Assembly: GCF_000518245.1 (NCBI RefSeq)
Contig: NZ_JADF01000008.1
Location: forward strand, 276,043 to 340,042
Length of the DNA: 64,000 bases
Origin: Brachyspira alvinipulli ATCC 51933
GTDB lineage: Bacteria; Spirochaetota; Brachyspiria; Brachyspirales; Brachyspiraceae
Direction: 5' to 3'
The notes beneath the pieces were generated by a model, which had not been told where the DNA came from, did no database searches, and saw only the letters and a list, made by a program, of their open reading frames with translations. The position numbers and the translations under genes are program-made. Positions 63,132 through 64,000 of this stretch are shown piece after piece. The stretch's first letter is position 1. Every line of letters begins with the position of its first letter.

Positions 63132-64000
63132 TTAATCATTAAATGTTTTTATAATTTCAGAATACTGTCTAAATCTTAATAATCTAAATTTATAATTATA
63201 TTTTTTAAGAATATCTTCAGCTCTTTTAATAAACTCATCTTGATTGTATAAAAGCAAATCTATATATCCTCCTACCACACCTAAAGCATTACCCAATATT
63301 ATGCCTATTTCTTTACCGCTTCCTCTTTTACCCATTATACTTTCAAGCTCATCTGTAATATTGTTTCTTTCATCAAGAAGTTTTTTATTTATATCTTTAT
63401 CATCGAAATCAGTATTTTCATTATCTGAAAATACATAAACTAAATATGCAGCTCTTGCTCCCATTTTTGAAATATTAACAACCGCATCTATATTATAATT
63501 AGCATAATCACTAATAAGCTCCATATAACAAGTATTTCCAATGAATATATCTTCTCTAAAGAAACTGTCTGTAGGTTTACACTCATAAACTGTATATCTA
63601 TTTATAGGATCTGAAATAATATCCTTATTTTTATTTTTTAGAGTATCCATTATAAAATCATAAAGTTTTGTAAGCTCTATCGTGTTATCGAGTTTTTTAT
63701 CACTTCTTTCAACATCTCCTAATAAATACAGTTTTAATATATTTTCACCTACAGCATGTTCAAGCATTATATAAAAAGCATTATAAGCATAATTTTCATT
63801 TAATTGATTTAACTTTTTATTATAAAATTTCAAATTAAAGAAATTAGTATCTTCATCATATTCAGCAGATACTAAAATTTCATTAAAGCTTAAATCTTTA
63901 TTATATATTCTGAAATTAGAATTAGTTATATCTTGTTTTTTCATATAAGGAGAAAATTTCCATTTATTTTTTAATTTCTCAGGCATAGCAGCTACTATTC
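63132..64000 (-). CDS. Unknown protein, N terminus probably outside the window
   Basis: At least 284 residues; the frame is open to the window edge (IVAA before the first Met at 63986), and no ribosome site precedes that Met, so the true start is probably beyond 64000. The sequence is rich in Lys, Asn and Asp, with MGARAAYLVYVFSDN and a Gly-rich helix GKEIGIILGNALGVVGGYIDL near residues 222-243. I recognise no family. Soluble by appearance. Confidence 0.6.
   Translation of the reverse strand, partial: IVAAMPEKLKNKWKFSPYMKKQDITNSNFRIYNKDLSFNEILVSAEYDEDTNFFNLKFYNKKLNQLNENYAYNAFYIMLEHAVGENILKLYLLGDVERSDKKLDNTIELTKLYDFIMDTLKNKNKDIISDPINRYTVYECKPTDSFFREDIFIGNTCYMELISDYANYNIDAVVNISKMGARAAYLVYVFSDNENTDFDDKDINKKLLDERNNITDELESIMGKRGSGKEIGIILGNALGVVGGYIDLLLYNQDEFIKRAEDILKKYNYKFRLLRFRQYSEIIKTFND

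Noticed and set aside
1-64000. CRISPR array, rRNA operon, prophage, insertion sequence with terminal repeats
   Set aside because: No regularly spaced repeats, rRNA sequence, phage structural genes or intact transposase were seen.

Overview
The window is very AT-rich and reads as chromosome from an anaerobic spirochaete, most probably Brachyspira. The genus is my recognition, not a database result. The supporting signs are extreme codon bias to A/T, a selenocysteine-dependent glycine reductase operon, chemotaxis genes, many lipoproteins with a short spirochaete-type lipobox, FtsY and YihY variants, and small clusters of same-strand genes. Recognisable promoters are TTGACA/TTGACT-type, several with a 16-base spacer before TATAAT.

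1-9.7 kb (minus strand) is a Stickland glycine reductase locus. In transcription order it holds grdX, trxB, a hidden 59-residue UGA-containing ORF, a terminator, grdE, grdA, grdB, grdC, grdD, a strong terminator, and a sodium:amino-acid symporter with its own leader. TrxB supplies electrons. GrdE (pyruvoyl) and GrdB (Sec) form the substrate-specific component B, GrdA (Sec) is the carboxymethyl-selenoether carrier, and GrdC/GrdD release acetyl phosphate. The UGA codons in grdA and grdB each split the gene in a naive ORF call and are joined here. The new-looking item is the small ORF at 8026-8205. It occupies the slot where trxA sits in clostridial grd operons. Its sixth codon is UGA, followed at exactly the grdB distance (14 nt) by exactly the grdB SECIS hairpin core (11 nt identical). 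The encoded peptide resembles a heavy-metal-associated (HMA) domain start.

10-15.2 kb (minus) has a class I glutamine amidotransferase-like hydrolase, a TPR protein, folA-thyA, a decayed Rpn-type nuclease and a frameshifted pepT. 15.3-26.6 kb (mostly plus) has a lipoprotein, a zinc-ribbon membrane protein, tRNA-Leu(UAG) on the minus strand, a YihY-family protein, a chemoreceptor, an FmdB-type zinc ribbon, rlmN, a DUF4132 protein, a dolichol-phosphate-mannose-synthase-like glycosyltransferase, and two tandem substrate-binding lipoproteins, the second frameshifted.

26.6-40.6 kb (minus) has aroA-ftsY, a secreted rubrerythrin with a leader attenuator-like hairpin, two ankyrin lipoproteins (one frameshifted), an unrecognised exported protein, a PLP aminotransferase, RarD, rpe, rnc, and a MoxR/VWA pair of RavA-ViaA type. 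40.8-44.2 kb (plus) has a GldA/GldF-like ABC exporter with a DUF4340 protein and a pgsA-type phosphatidyltransferase. 44.3-48 kb (minus) has two beta-barrel-like paralogues, prfB with its programmed frameshift, and galK.

48.2-59.2 kb (plus) has a cysteine desulfidase family protein, an unrecognised protein, a TPR exported protein, a DUF721 protein, a divergent sigma-like factor with a possible partner, tag, a double cyclic-nucleotide-binding protein, a glmM-type mutase and fabG-acpP-fabF. 59.3-61.7 kb (minus) is cheW-rbfA-nrnA-rnhA. 62-63.1 kb is an M42 aminopeptidase, and the window ends inside an unrecognised minus-strand gene.

A cross-cutting observation: four genes (pepT, the second binding lipoprotein, rubrerythrin and an ankyrin lipoprotein) are each broken by one missing base in an A/T homopolymer. 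This may be phase variation, real decay, or base-calling error, and should be resolved before calling any of them dead.
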